Below, one piece after another: positions 43,445-56,500 of a stretch of 64,000 bases of DNA. This stretch comes from Simplicillium sp. C3G150-2. Taxonomy: Eukaryota; Ascomycota; Sordariomycetes; Hypocreales; Cordycipitaceae. The notes beneath the pieces are model-generated. The model saw only the letters and a program-made list of their open reading frames with translations, had not been told where the DNA came from and did no database searches. A program made the position numbers and the translations under genes. Each line of letters opens with the position of its first letter. The stretch's first letter is position 1. Location: the NCBI GenBank assembly GCA_022702485.1, contig JAJIYY010000004.1:4402001-4466000 (forward strand), written 5' to 3'.

Positions 43445-46381
43445 TGATGATGTTTATCAGGAATTGAACCGAACAGGTATGTCTCTAAGGCTCGACGGTT
43501 CAAAGGAAAGATTTTTTAAGTGAAGGTGGCAAATGAGATGCTCGGCGATCTGAGAAGATGGGGAGTACGGACTCGTTGGCCGTATATCCGCAGGGAGAAG
43601 AAAATTGTTTGGAGACGGCCGAATTTAGGAATTGATGGAAGAATAAGAATGAGAGAGATTGAAGTCAATAAATAAATGAAATAGGAATGGTCAAAGTCAC
43701 ATCACATCATGTCATGAGAAAGGCTGTATATAGGCGCAGGCCATAATGCAATGACGATGATGGCCGACTATAGCTCCGATGGTCTCAACGCCAATCAGAC
43801 AAATCTAAAGAGTTGTTATCGCTGATTAGGCGGTCAATGGCGAATGTAGAATGCCAGCAAACACCTATGGGGAGTCAAGCGTAATCTGGCGTCGTGTGCT
43901 CAGATGTGACTCGCAAGTGATTGCGATGACCAGTTGACGTTGACGTTGACCTGGAGGAAAAAAACAAGACAGAGACAGCGGGGTGTGGGAGAGAAAGAGG
44001 GAACGAGGAACGAAAGAAGGAGAAAACGGTTCGTTTGGAGAAAACGTGCGCACGGCAGTCAGCCAGCCCAGCTACAACGCTGCATTTGGCAGCGCACCGT
44101 AATTAACACACAAAGCACCACTTTGCGCTGTAAGAATCAATTTTCTACGCGGGTTCTAGTGCCCAGTACGCCGCCGGGCTACGGTTGGTAAGCAGCTTTT
44201 TTCAGACGGTGGATCCCCCGGAGTCTGGGTGCTTTGGGGGCTCCGGGGGGCGTGGGACGTGTGGGCGGTGAATTTCGGGGGCGCGTGAGGGGCCACAAGG
44301 GGCATGTCACCCACTATTATACCACTGTAGCGTCGCCTTTGGGGGAGCTTTTGGGAGTCCTTGGGGGGAAGCCCAGCGTCCGTCCCACGTTTTCTAGAGG
44401 CTCGAGAAGTACGCGACAGTGCGTTGCGTGGACCTCGTCACCTTGACTCTGCTCCAGGTCAAATACCTACCGCTCTGGGTTAGATGCTGAGGTGTGCATC
44501 TTCTGTCATCGTCGTCGTAGTCTAATCTATTATATCCCCGACAAGCAGTCACACTCCCTCGTAGCCGACGAATCCTTTGAGGTCGCCCTGATCGATTAGT
44601 TCGGCAGACCATTCTCGCCTTGTTGATCGGAGCATTTCCCCTCGCCCCTCCACCCTTCCGTACATCCCATCCTCGACCCTCTAATGATCGCCTAGAGTGC
44701 ACTAACACGAATGACATTGCTACAGTTATTTGCTGGGCATATTCGTTTATCAGCCAGTACCTGTACTAGGGTGCTGCAAAAAGTGACTCATGAAGAACAA
44801 GCCATAGCCGCGTCGAATGGTTGCCTCCATCGCCGCGTCACAGTTTGCGAAACAATTCGATGCAGAGGCAATGCGTCGAACACGTCCGTTATCCAAGTCA
44901 CCACGGATGAACCATAGCTCAGGTCCCCAGGACTGTTTTGACTAGAGCGTCCGTTTGCACTCGATTTACCCAATGTAATTATTCACGATGCTGTGCTGCG
45001 CCATCTAGGCTCCAGACCTCTCAGCCCCAGGTAACTCAACTACGACTACGCTCTGATTGTCAAGTCGTAGACCATCACAAGCACACTTTGTAACTGCACA
45101 CTAGCCCTTTTTCCTAATCTAGTTCGCCGGTCGAGTCATCACCTTGGACACAATTTAAGCGGACCAATGCCACTCCACGACGCTCCTCTTGCGTCCAGCT
45201 TCCTCTCCCCCGGAAAAAGCTACCCAGCACCGGCCCCAGTCACCCAATCCAGAGGATCCAAAGGTCGCATTGACTTGATTAAACAATTAACAGCCCTTGG
45301 CCTTGCACTCTCACTGTAATTCACCTCCCATGTAGGGCTGGGACCCACTGGCGGCGCTCTCTATCAACGCGTCCCCTGCTGTCTGGCAGCGTCATTGTCT
45401 GGAGCGTCGGCTGCACTAAACCTCATCAGCCAATCGCACACGCTGCATGGCGCAAGACAGGAAATTTGGCTGGTGGCGGGTCGTGAGTTAGTGTGACGCG
45501 CATGTACAAACGTCATCTACCTTTGCGTGCTCTCTGTCTCTCTCCCTGCAAGAGAAAAGGGAAATAACAAGTATCGTAGCAATTCATACATGGTCTGGAG
45601 TCGTTCACAATTGAGCCCTCGTCGTTTCAATCGACACATTTCTACGGACTGTTGCAAGACCCCGAAACCGACATGGTTTAGTCGTTGGCGGCAAGGTTAT
45701 TTGCTCCAATTCAACTAGTTTGGCGCTGAAAGGTTCCTGGCTTTGCCTGATTCGACCAGCACTGCCACAGTCCTTAGCCCCCAAACGCTGTTCTGAATGG
45801 TCCCGTACCGGCCTTCCTATCCACTGTGGGTTTATTCTTGTGCTTACTGCGTGTCCGAAAGACCGGGTTTTGTGGGCGATACCGGAGTTCAGCTAGAATA
45901 GTCTCCGTAACGGTCACGGGCCGATTTATCAACATCGGTAACCAATGCCACACTGCAACTAAACCACAGTGCAATAAAGCGTTAAGTATCATATCTTGTC
46001 TTAACTAAATGAGGCTGTAGGCTGTGGGTTGTTCGAAATGCAGAACTGTAAAGCGAAGCGCTGAGCTCTAAAATCATCCTCGTCATCCATTCGCTGTCCC
46101 AAACGCAACAAACAAGATTCGTCTTCGACATTTTTTTCGAGAATCATTTACGAAAGCGTGCAAAATGCACATAGACCATCATGTTTCTTCTATTGCATCG
46201 TCAGTAAACCTTTTCTGCAACCATCTTTGCACTATTCGCTGACAAATGAAAAATGAATCAAACGCACAACACGACAAAATAAACGACCATCTAAACCATG
46301 CTACCGTTTGGTAGCGGAAAAAAAAGGAGAAAAAAAAAAAGGCTCAGATCCCCATCATAAACTCTAAGTAAACGTTGAACC
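43445..46381. other. 2.9-kb non-coding region upstream of the Zn2Cys6 factor
   Basis: No protein-like frame on either strand and no RNA gene was recognised. It contains a G-rich plus-strand segment (44221-44375) with a four-run quadruplex motif, and an A-run at 46331-46340 near the sidA 3' end. It functions at least as the promoter of the regulator and the 3' flank of sidA. Confidence 0.45.
44236..44265 (+). other. Predicted G-quadruplex motif
   Basis: Four runs of at least three G (44236-40, 44245-50, 44254-56, 44263-65) are separated by loops of 4, 3 and 6 nt. This fits the G3+N1-7 consensus. Further G-runs continue to 44302. It is about 0.8 kb upstream of the Zn2Cys6 factor's ATG. No biological role is shown by the sequence. 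Confidence 0.5.
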
Positions 46382-48084
46382 TCATTTATCACCAAAAATA
46401 GAATCCACAATTTCGCCAGAGCGTGTGGCAAGAACCGAGAGAAGGGTATCGCTCAGCTACAAATTGGTTAGCAGAGGCTCAGCAAATTCTCAACAATGTT
46501 GAGCGTATTCCAACTTACTCCGTGAGTACCCTCGCAGCAGCCTTGTAACCAGATGCCAGAGTCAGGAGCCACAGAGCCCTCGTTGAATTTCACACGATAG
46601 TCTCTGCCAACTGCCATCTTTCGTTCGCCGTCATCAGTCGCCACGTTCCATCCTGTAACGCCCTTAAGATACTCGATGCTGCCTGGCCTAGCTTTGGGGA
46701 GCATGTCCCATGTGCCTTTCAGCATGTCGACATGAGCGTTTCGTTGGTATCCAGTGGCAGCAATAATGAGATCTGCGTCGATAGTTTCGACATCAGGTCC
46801 AGCGGGAGCATCTTCGACAGCACCATCGCGGATCATTTGGGTTCGAACATGAACCTTGTCGCCACGAGGCTCAACGCTAGTGATTTCACGGCCACCGAGG
46901 ATTCTGTGTGGCCAGGTCCTCTCATCCGGTCCAATCTCTCTCTTTTGATCGTACATGCGGTTATATAACTCTTCGATGAGCTCCAGACGAACTACACCAT
47001 AATTGGTAGCGCGGGCATCCAACAGGAAGTTGCTGCGGTCCTTGGCTGACTTGGGGAACAAAGTCTCGATGTACTCGGGGTTGAAGATCGAGTTGACGCT
47101 TAACAAATTAGTTTAAATTTTCAGAGGGTAAGAGGCAGTCACTTACAAAGGCGAGTCATCACTAGGCTTCAAGAACTCTTGGCGCATCACTAGCCAAGCC
47201 TCTGAGTTAGGGTATAAGTGGTGAATATTGTTGAAGATTTCGGCAGCACTTTGGCCAGCGCCGACAACGACGACGCGGTATGGTGCATTGCGGTTCGAGA
47301 GAATGCGAGGGACCATATGGGCGTACTGCGAAGAGTGGATGATCTGAGGGTGCTTCAAGGGGAAGCTCTTGGGGAAGCTCGGTCTTCCTCCAGTAGCCAA
47401 CAAGACATTGCGACCACGATATGTCTGAGTTTGGCCGGTCTTACCGTTCAGAGACTGAACAGTGAAGCTGTTCACAGCACTTTTGGCCGTCTTGTCAGCA
47501 CTGATACTGACAACCTCTTCGTTGAACTGTACAAGGTGGCTGAAGAATGAAGAGCACCAGCGCAAGTAATCCTCGTACTCAACACGAGCAGGAAGGAATG
47601 TTCCCAAGTTTGTAAAATCAACCAAGCGGTTCTGTCGGTGCAAGTAGTTGAGGAAAGTGAATTCGGATCGAGGATCGCGCAGGGTAGCCAAGTCTTTAAC
47701 GAAGGAAATCTGCATCTTGGCGCCGGGAAGCAGCATACCAGCGTGCCAAGCAAAACGGGCTTGCTTCTCCACAAAGAGAACCTTGGGAGGAGTACCATCA
47801 GGACGCAGGTTTCTTCCACTGGCAATGGCGTCGTGGAGAGCTACACCGACAGCCAAGCTGGCAGGGCCAAAGCCTACGCAGATCAAGTCATAGTCCGTGC
47901 CGGCGTCTGACGCAGGCAGGTACTGAGACTTGTTGTCGCTGCGGGGAGCACGGTGGCCATTGGTAGCAACGGAGCTCCCATTGGCACCGTTGTGCACAGC
48001 TTGAATGAGCTGGGGAGCTGTGTTCTCGCTGATGTCACTGCTGCTGAGAGCAGGTTCGACGGCTGGTTCGCTATGAGGTGACAT
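46382..48084 (-). CDS. sidA: L-ornithine N5-monooxygenase SidA
   Basis: Three exons (48084-47147, 47098-46519, 46456-46382) encode 530 aa. The introns (48 and 62 nt) restore 'SDDSPF|VNSIFNPEY' and 'CEGTHG|LSDTLLSVLA', both conserved in the family. Motifs: FAD-binding 'GFGPASL' at about 71-77, NADPH-binding 'GAGQSAAE' at about 275-282, and the C-terminal 'ATGYQRN' at about 427-433. The enzyme uses FAD, NADPH and O2 to hydroxylate ornithine at N5, the committed step of hydroxamate siderophore synthesis in fungi. The start at 48084 is the first ATG; the N-terminal ~65 residues are variable and Ser/Ala-rich. It diverges from the SidC-like NRPS across a region with iron-regulator-type GATA sites. 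Confidence 0.97.
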
Positions 48085-48866
48085 TATGAAGGGGAAGTTT
48101 GCCACGCTGGACAAGTTCTATGAATGGGCTGATCGGCAGTGACGTAATTCGAGGGTAGTATGCAAAGCCGCTGAAGCAAGATTGTTGAGCAATTGGGCGT
48201 CTGGATATTAAATGAGAGGTCTAATATATGCAGAGAAGAGGCCGAAAAAAAAAAGTAACCCGCACAAGAGGGGCCCAGGAACTACGGCTGGTAGGAGGGG
48301 GAATGGCCACATGAAATATGTCTCGGGCAACGGCTGAATACAACTTTCTGGGCGGGAGGGATCTACTTTTCTTGTTAGGTACCATCCACCTCTTTCGGGA
48401 CTGAAGCTCACTGCCGAGTTCAGCCGTGATGGAGTGATGGAGCAATGGAGCCGCTTTATGGTAGCATGATGGCTAGCGCATACACCTTGTCAAGCATGTG
48501 GTTGCAAGACCCATCGATTTGGATTTGGGGGTTGCAGCTGCACATTGAGTTTATTTTCTGAGGGCCGCTGTTGCATTCAAAATGCAGGGCTCGACGAGCC
48601 GTCTGAAGTTATATATTTTGTTCTAATTCTCAAAGTTTGCCTTCAACTCTTCGAGCTGGTTTTCTGTGCGATCCAACCCGCCTTTCAGGTACAACACCAA
48701 TTCTGCCCACAACAGACGCTATATACAAGTCACGACATGTGGTCACGTAAAAAAATCGTTGAGCGGATACCCAATACCGGGGTGAAGACTCGCAGCAATT
48801 TCAAAACTCCGCTCCTCTAGTGTACGAGTAGCGTCAAGTCTTGAGCTGGTCCTCAACTATTGCTTG

Positions 48867-48875
48867 ATCTGATAA
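48867..48875 (+). promoter_or_regulatory. SreA-type GATA site (ATCTGATAA)
   Basis: Exact match to the ATCWGATAA consensus, about 0.78 kb upstream of the sidA ATG in the sidA/NRPS intergenic region. It is followed by a further GATG. Confidence 0.65.
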
Positions 48876-49124
48876 GATGGTGCAAGCTTTAGCCTGCTCC
48901 CACCCCGGTCGTCTCACTGCTGGCATGCCACAGCATCTGAACAGCTCGTGTCACCCGACAGCGCACAAACAGGTGCCGGAGTGGCAATTAATTAGGGCTT
49001 GAGGTGATCTTTGCTCCGTTGCGACGTGTGTTGGCCCTGCAGCCACGGAGCAATGCGCCCTTCTCGAACAACCCTGGGTGCTTGATTTTTGGGTCCCAAT
49101 GGACAAGTGGGCCGTGAGGGAATT

Positions 49125-49154
49125 TTATCTGATTGATAAAAATGAATCAGATAA
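49125..49154. promoter_or_regulatory. Inverted pair of SreA-type GATA sites
   Basis: TTATCTGAT at 49125-49133 and ATCAGATAA at 49146-49154 are exact reverse complements, with a 12-nt spacer that itself contains GATAA. Both match ATCWGATAA. The pair is about 1.0 kb from the sidA start and 1.4 kb from the NRPS start. The consensus and the iron-responsive GATA factor are established for fungi; the assignment to this locus is inferred. Confidence 0.75.
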
Positions 49155-50560
49155 GATCGAGGCCCTCTGCTCCCTCCCAGTTGGCTATTCAGCCCATCAT
49201 CCGGTCCCCTGACACACCCCTGGCTCGCCGAGGAGGTGAAAATTTTTCGCCGCGGACCCTCTTCAGAGCGCAATTCATTTCTGGATGGATAGAAGCAGAA
49301 ATGATTCACCTCTTGGCTTGATCCTCTATTCCACAGTCAATCAATTAGACTTGGACGGCTACCCCACCTCAATCAATCCAATGATGGGCATGGTGTGGTT
49401 GTTGCTGATGGGATGGGGCTTGCTTCGGGAAGCTGGGAACAAGAAAAAGCGTTCAAGGCTATATATAACATTTTACGTCGTTTACAATGATGCAAAGCTC
49501 GACACGGCCCAATGTCTAGTGGCTACCTCAACCCACTCGCAACTTGGCCAACTAGGGCGCGGATTGGACAGCTTGAGGACTGACTCTGGCTCTCCCTTGC
49601 ATATGACCACACTCTCGAGTACATTCGTCACCGGGGCTGGCACACCCAGGCGCTGTGGCTGCATGAAGCCCATAAAATACCCAGTCCACAATTTTCCCGT
49701 GGGTGGCCGGCTCTTCACGGGCGGCTTTTTGCCCAATTCTCCCATCTCGGCGATGTGTACCACCAAAGATCTGTAACCTCCGAGCGCTCGGAGCTGCAGT
49801 TTATCTAGCTTACGTTCACGGAGTAGAGACCCTTAACCCTTGGTGACAGTTTGACTCTGCTCAAGGCATCCTCAATGCAAAGCATACCACCCACAACGCT
49901 AGCCCTGTTGACTAAGAGCAGGACCGGACAGATCTCCGCTGCTGAGTCGCAGTGCACGACGTTTCACTGACATCACGTCGGTGAGCTCCACTGGGCAGCT
50001 CGCGAGCTCCAGGGCAGAAAACATCTCAGCCCAAAACCTCATGCTCGGCTGCTTCCAACAAGCAATAAATGAAGTGTTGCAGTTGCTCCCACACATCTCT
50101 GTCAACACGCCATCACCTGACCCGCGCTTCACGCCAATAAAGACGCAGCCCCATTTTCGCCCTGGTGTCGCTGATTAATTGGAAGCCTCTGAGAGGTCAG
50201 TTTCGCGGATCTCCCTGCAGGACAAGAGGAACCAACGTTCAGCCATCCTGCCCGAACGAGCATTCCTGCAACGTTGGGTGCGTAATAGGCGAGCTGCTAT
50301 TGGCCCGTTCAGTGGACAACCTCGCCAAAGAGGCCTGCATCAAATGACCTATCCTTTGCAGCGGGAAAAGAGACCAGGGCCCTTGGGGTTTGGTGTCATG
50401 CTCGACGAATTGCCGAACCTGAGCTATTCCCTTCTGTGAACTGCATGAGAAAAAAGGTCTATTGACAAACTCACTGTGTCAGTGACCAAAGGCACTGTAT
50501 TTCAATGTTATTGTTATTTGTTTGAGACTTACACGCGGACGACTTATTTCCTCATAAATC

Positions 50561-53500
50561 ATGGCGGAACACGACAACCTGTCTATTATCAATGCTAAGC
50601 CTACAAGGCTCGTCGGACCAAGCCTGCTGCATCAGCTCATCCAGACGCCCAGTCTGGCTCCCGCGCTAGAGCACCTCCAAGGCGAGAGCATCACGACGCT
50701 AACTTATTCACAACTGCACGACCAAGCTGCGCAGCTTGCTGCATCAATCCTGCGCTTCTGTGATGAAGCTTCCCAGCTGATTGTACCAGTACTCTTACCA
50801 CAAGGCCCAGCACTGTACATAGCACTCCTTGCCATTCTTAAAGCTGGGGCTGCCTTTTGCCCTCTAAACTTGGATGCCCCAGAAGAGAGGATCAAATTCA
50901 TCCTAGGCGACGTATCAGCCAAGGTTGTTCTCACAAATGAAGCGCTAAGATCCAAAATCCCAAATAGCACACGGTGTGCGATAGTGGCTGTTGACGGTCA
51001 TGAGCACATTCTTTCCTCAAGCTTGGCAGCTGGTAGGCATGTCAATCCCAGTGACCTTGCCTATGTTATGTACACATCAGGATCTACTGGTACACCAAAA
51101 GGCGTAGGAGTAAGTCACGATGCAGCTACACAAGCTCTGTTGGCTCATGACCGTCATATTCCACCATTTGTGCGCTTCCTTCAATTTGCTGCTCCAACTT
51201 TTGATGTATCAGTCTTCGAAATATTCTTTCCGCTGTTTCGCGGAAGCATATTGGCAAGCGCTCCTCGAACCAAACTGCTCGACAACTTGGCTGGAACTAT
51301 GAGGGCGATGAATGTGGACGCTTGCGAGCTGACTCCAACCGTGGCAGCCAGCTTGCTTAGGCATCGTAATTCAGTCCCTCAATTGAAATTGCTCTTGACA
51401 ATCGGCGAAATGCTCAATAGCCGAGTCATCAGCGAATTTGGCGGAAACGAGGAGGAGCCGAGTCTACTGTGGGCTATGTATGGTCCTACTGAAGCGACCA
51501 TCCACTGGTAAGTATCTAAGCTGTATCAGTCCCGATCGAGATACTGACATTGCTTAGTACTTTACAGCCTGCCATGGCGAAAGTATCATCGACTCAAAAT
51601 ATTGGCGCGCCCTTCGATACCGTGTCCTGCTTCATCATCGAACCGATTCCAGACGATGTCCTCAATGGATCATTCACAATTCTACCCAAAGGAGATGTCG
51701 GAGAATTGGCTGTGGGTGGTTATCAACTGGCCTCAGAATATTTGAACAATCCAGAGAAAACGAATGCTGTTTTCATGGAGAGTCCTTTCGGGAGACTCTA
51801 TCGAACCGGAGACAAGGCGCGAGTGACCCATGAAGGCACACTTGAATGTCTTGGACGACTCTCAGATGGCCAAGTTAAATTGCGTGGACAGCGCATAGAA
51901 CTCGGAGAGGTTGAGCAAGCGTTACTCGCTTGCACGGGGTGCCATGGGGCAATAGCACTAGTGATTGAAAACATCATGGTAGCTTTCTGTGCTGCAGGCG
52001 AAAGCGTCACAGAAACTGAAATGCTCAATATCTGTCAAAAATGGCTGCCGCAGTTCATGGTGCCAGGCGAATTCCACTTCATGGACAACTTCCCGAAATT
52101 GCCAAGTGGCAAGGCCGACAAAGCTGCCCTTCGAAATATCCATCTTCATAAAAACCGTCCACGAGAGTCATCAGACCCGTCGGCCAATGGGGATATTGAA
52201 AGTATATTATCCCAAATCGCCGGTCGCAATGTGACCATTGACTCAACTTTGGCTGCAGCGGGCATCGACTCACTAACAGCCATCACTACGGCTTCCGCGC
52301 TTCGTGAGGCTGGTTATGAAACCAGCGGATCAGCTATTTTGGCGATGCGCACTGTCCGGGATCTCAAAACGCGAGTAAAAAGGAGACGAGCGCCTGAAAA
52401 GAAGTCACTCGACACTGTTTTGTCTTCACCTTGGCTTCCTAGAGTTCTACGAGATCTTTGCGTGAAAGAGGACGCGATTGACACTGTGCTACCATGTACA
52501 CAGCTCCAGTCTGGAATGCTCGCAGAGACAGCTTCAAACTCCAAAAGATACTGGAACGTCGTCGATTTAAACATTAGCACAGTGCAAAGTGCCGAGGTAG
52601 TTAAGACAGCTCTTCAGCAAATCTGCCTTGCAAACGAAATGCTGCGAGCGAGATTTATTGAAGAATCCGGAGACTTTTATGCGATAATATGCAAATCAAC
52701 GGAACATATTCCAATCATGATTTCATGGAAAGATGACCAACCAACGATTTCCAACCCACATACATCAAAGCCAGTCAGCTTCTATATATGTGTCGATGCA
52801 TCTGGCCAGGCACACAACGTTACTGTGTCAATACATCATGCTTCCTACGATGGTTGGTCAATGGACCTACTCATAGAGAACTTAGCAGCAGTTCTGAAGG
52901 GAGAGACACTAGAGAAAACGCCAGCTTTCCGCAATGTTATTTCATTTCTTCAAGAAAATCAAGCTGAGCGCAACGGGGACGACGAAGCATTCTGGGCTCA
53001 ACAGCTCGAGGGTTGGAGCAAGCCAACACTCCCGACATTGCAAGAACGGCATGGTAATGCTGAAGAGACACTTTCACAGCAACAATCAGTCCGCCTCGGC
53101 GTATCTGAACTTCGCGAGATGTGTCAAAATTTGCAAATTTCGCCGCAAGTTATTTTTCAAGCCGCCCTCTCCATTGTGTGGGCCGGTATATTGGGCATCG
53201 ATGATCTTGTGTTCGGGAATGTCACATCAGGCAGGACAATTCCAGTAGACCGAATACAGGATGTCTTCGGACCTTGCATTGCATCCCTTCCTTTGCGCGT
53301 TAACATGGCAAAAATGACGACGAATATCGATCTTCTTCGAAGTCTTCAGTCTACAAATAACATGGCAATTCAACACAGCGCTTTGAATCTCTCACAGATC
53401 CGAAAGATTGCAATGGAAAATCATACACAGTCTCTCTATGATGTTTTGTTTGTGTATCAAGAGTCCTTTCGAACGCGTTCGAATAACTCACAGTTTATCC

Positions 53501-56500
53501 AAGAACAACGCCATCTTGACAATTTGGAAACTGGTCTTGTCATTGAAGTTGAACCACGGGGAGACCATTACCAGCTTCAATTAACATATCATGCGGATAA
53601 ATATTCGCTCGACATGATTGAACTCATATCTTCTCAAGTCACTCAAGCTGTACTGCACATTGTAAAAGACGAGCAGCAGACTATACAAAGCACAAGAGCA
53701 GCAATATCGGCGCCACTCTCAGTATACAATCTCAAGCCAATGACAACTATCAGAGGTCAAAATCTTGCTACTCTTTTCGAAGAGTCTGCTCACAAGTTTC
53801 CCGATTGGTACGCACTGGAATTTTTCGATTACATCGGCGGGGATATAACTAGATCGCGGACAGTCACCTACCAGGAGCTCAATGGACTGAGTAATCAAAT
53901 TGCTCATCTCATGATATCTCGCGGCGTTCGTAGGGGCACCATTGTCCCTGTTATCATGGAGAAATCCATTGTGCTTTATGCCTGTATTCTGGCGATTGCC
54001 AAGTCCGGGTGTGCATACCTACCTCTGTTGCCAACCACGCCGACGGAGAGAATTCTCACAATTCTCAAGCAAGCTCAACCTTTATTCTGTATCCTTCAAA
54101 GCAGAAGCCATTTAGAAAGCGGGCTGTCTTCAATCATTTCTCCTATATACATTTCCCTCGATGGACTTGTAGGGCTGCCAATCACCAATCCCAAGCTACC
54201 AGTTGACGATTCGCACTTGTCCTATGTCATTTACACCTCTGGGACGACTGGCATACCAAAAGGGGTTGCAGTGACACACAGAAATATTACAAATAATATC
54301 GTGTACTTGGGTCACATATACCCCTCGGAATCGCAGAAACAAGGCCGATTTCTACAAGCCTGTTCACAGGCGTTCGACGTCTCTGTTTTCGAAATATTCT
54401 TCGCGTGGCATAAAGGCATGTGTCTTTGTTCCGGCACTCATGAGACCTTATTCAATGACTTAGAATATGCTACTCGAGCAACAAAAGCCACTCATCTGAG
54501 TCTCACACCAACTGTTGCCGCGATCATCGACCCCACTGAGGTGCCAGACGTACAGTTTCTAGTCACAGCAGGAGAAGCGATGACACAAAGTGTTCTCGAC
54601 AAATGGGGCACGAAGCTATGGCAAGGATATGGACCGTCTGAAACGACAAATATTTGCACAGTCAAGCGCATGAACCATAGCCAGCGCATCGAGCACTTGG
54701 GTTTTGTGTTTCCAAATACCAGCGTTGTCGTTCTCCGACCGGGGCTACTGGAAACAGTACCAGTCGGTTGGGTTGGGGAATTCTGTTTCGGCGGCGAGCA
54801 AGTCGCGGCCGGATATCTGGGCATGCCGCAACTAACTGCAGAGAAGTTCATCAATCACCCTGAATATGGCCACCTGTATCGCTCTGGGGATATCGGACGA
54901 ATGCTTCCCGATGGCTCGCTCATCATTTTGGGGCGACTTGATACGCAGATTAAACTGCGAGGCCAACGAATTGAGCCCGCTGAGATTAATACTGCCGTTA
55001 CAAGTCATGAAATGGTAGAAGCAGCCGAAACACTGCTAGTTCGAACTGGAGACTTTGGTCAAGAGCAACTAGCTACATTTTACACAACAATCGGCGGCAA
55101 AGAGGGCTTCCAAATCATGCACGACGATCAAAGCCTCACTCAATTACTTTTCTCACGCCTTATATCACGGCTTTCCTCATACATGGTACCGTCATATCTT
55201 GTTCCTATCTCAAACATCCCTCGCACGTCAAGTGGCAAGGTTGACAGACGCAGGATCCAGGCTGCCTTCAATTCACTGCCGTCAAACGATTTGAAAAGCC
55301 TAACCTTCTCTTCTGAAGATTTAAATTCGACGAATGACTGGACTGATATGGAGAAACTTCTAGCATCTAGTCTTGAACAAATACTAAAGCTGCCTCCATC
55401 AAATATTCGACGCTGGACTCCGTTTGTCACGCTTGGCATAGACTCAATATCCGCTATTGGTATCTCGAAACGACTGAAACAGCTTGCCACAGTCGAAATA
55501 ACGACGTTTAGCATGTTGCAAAACCCCACAATTGCCCAGCTCGCTCGTCATGTTAATTCTCAAGAATTCAAATCATCGTCAAAGAGCGATGAAAAATGGC
55601 TTGAAGATGACGAATACGCCATATTTCACGAAAGAGCACAAGCTGTCGGAAAGAAAGTCATTGAAATATTGCCATGCTCGCCTTTACAGGAAGGAATGCT
55701 TGCTCAGGGTCGGGAGCGATATTACAATCGTATTTTGCTGAGACTTCGCGTTGATGTGAATGCCATGAAAATGGCTTGGGATTCTGCAATCAAGCGACAT
55801 GGGATATTAAGGACAGCTTTCGTCACAACTACCCGCCGTGAGCATCCTATTGCTCAGCTCGTCCTAGATCACAGCGGCAATCCCTGGAAAGAATTCAATG
55901 TAACTACCTTATCACTTGATGGGGTGGTCGACGAACATAGAAAAACTCTTCCAGAGCCTCTTGATAGTTACCAGGTACCTCTGTCTCTCGCTCATATTCG
56001 TTACAGAGGATCTCATTTCCTATCGTTTATATGCCATCACGCTCTCTACGACGGCGTCGCCATGGATTGTCTTTGGAGAGAAATCGAGAATTTTGTCAAC
56101 CATGTTCAACCACCCACTGCAATCCCCTATGCGCCTTTCTTGAACAGAGCCCTCGAGCTTCCCCTTGACACGGAATCATTCTGGCGAGATCAGTTTGATT
56201 TGTTCTCCCCCTCGACTCTGTTCCCCACAAAATATCGCAGCGACATGACACAGAGCACTTACAGCGTATCTTTGGAGAGCCAGCTTGTCGACATACAGGC
56301 ACAGTCCCGGACACTTGGAGTTTCAATACTGTCTTTGGCACAGGCTACTTGGTCTCAAGTACTGTCTATTTCCACGAATCACACAGATGTCTGCTTTGGC
56401 AATGTGATGAGTGGACGCACCATACCAATGGAAGGCATTGAGAATCTGATTGCCCCCTGCTTCAATACAATACCGCTTCGTATGGACCTTTCCACAACTA

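Larger units (their letters stand above)
48085..50560. promoter_or_regulatory. Bidirectional promoter region sidA / NRPS
   Basis: 2.5 kb separate the divergent start codons. Three exact ATCWGATAA sites are present, annotated separately. CCAAT boxes occur at 49096-49100, 49378-49382 and, inverted, 50299-50303. In Aspergillus and Neurospora this GATA motif is bound by SreA/SRE, which represses siderophore genes when iron is plentiful. The CCAAT-binding complex with HapX acts at iron genes as well. I could not find a clear HapX half-site next to the CCAAT boxes. Open frames here do not look coding. Confidence 0.75.

Noticed and set aside
43445..46381. tRNA or 5S rRNA gene in the large gaps
   Set aside because: I looked for GGTTCRANNC-type B boxes and 5S-like sequence by eye in the long intergenic regions and saw no convincing candidate; tRNAscan would be needed to exclude it.
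49090..50310. CCAAT boxes as a HapX/CBC composite site
   Set aside because: CCAAT boxes are present, but I could not find the expected HapX half-site at the right distance, so no composite site is claimed.
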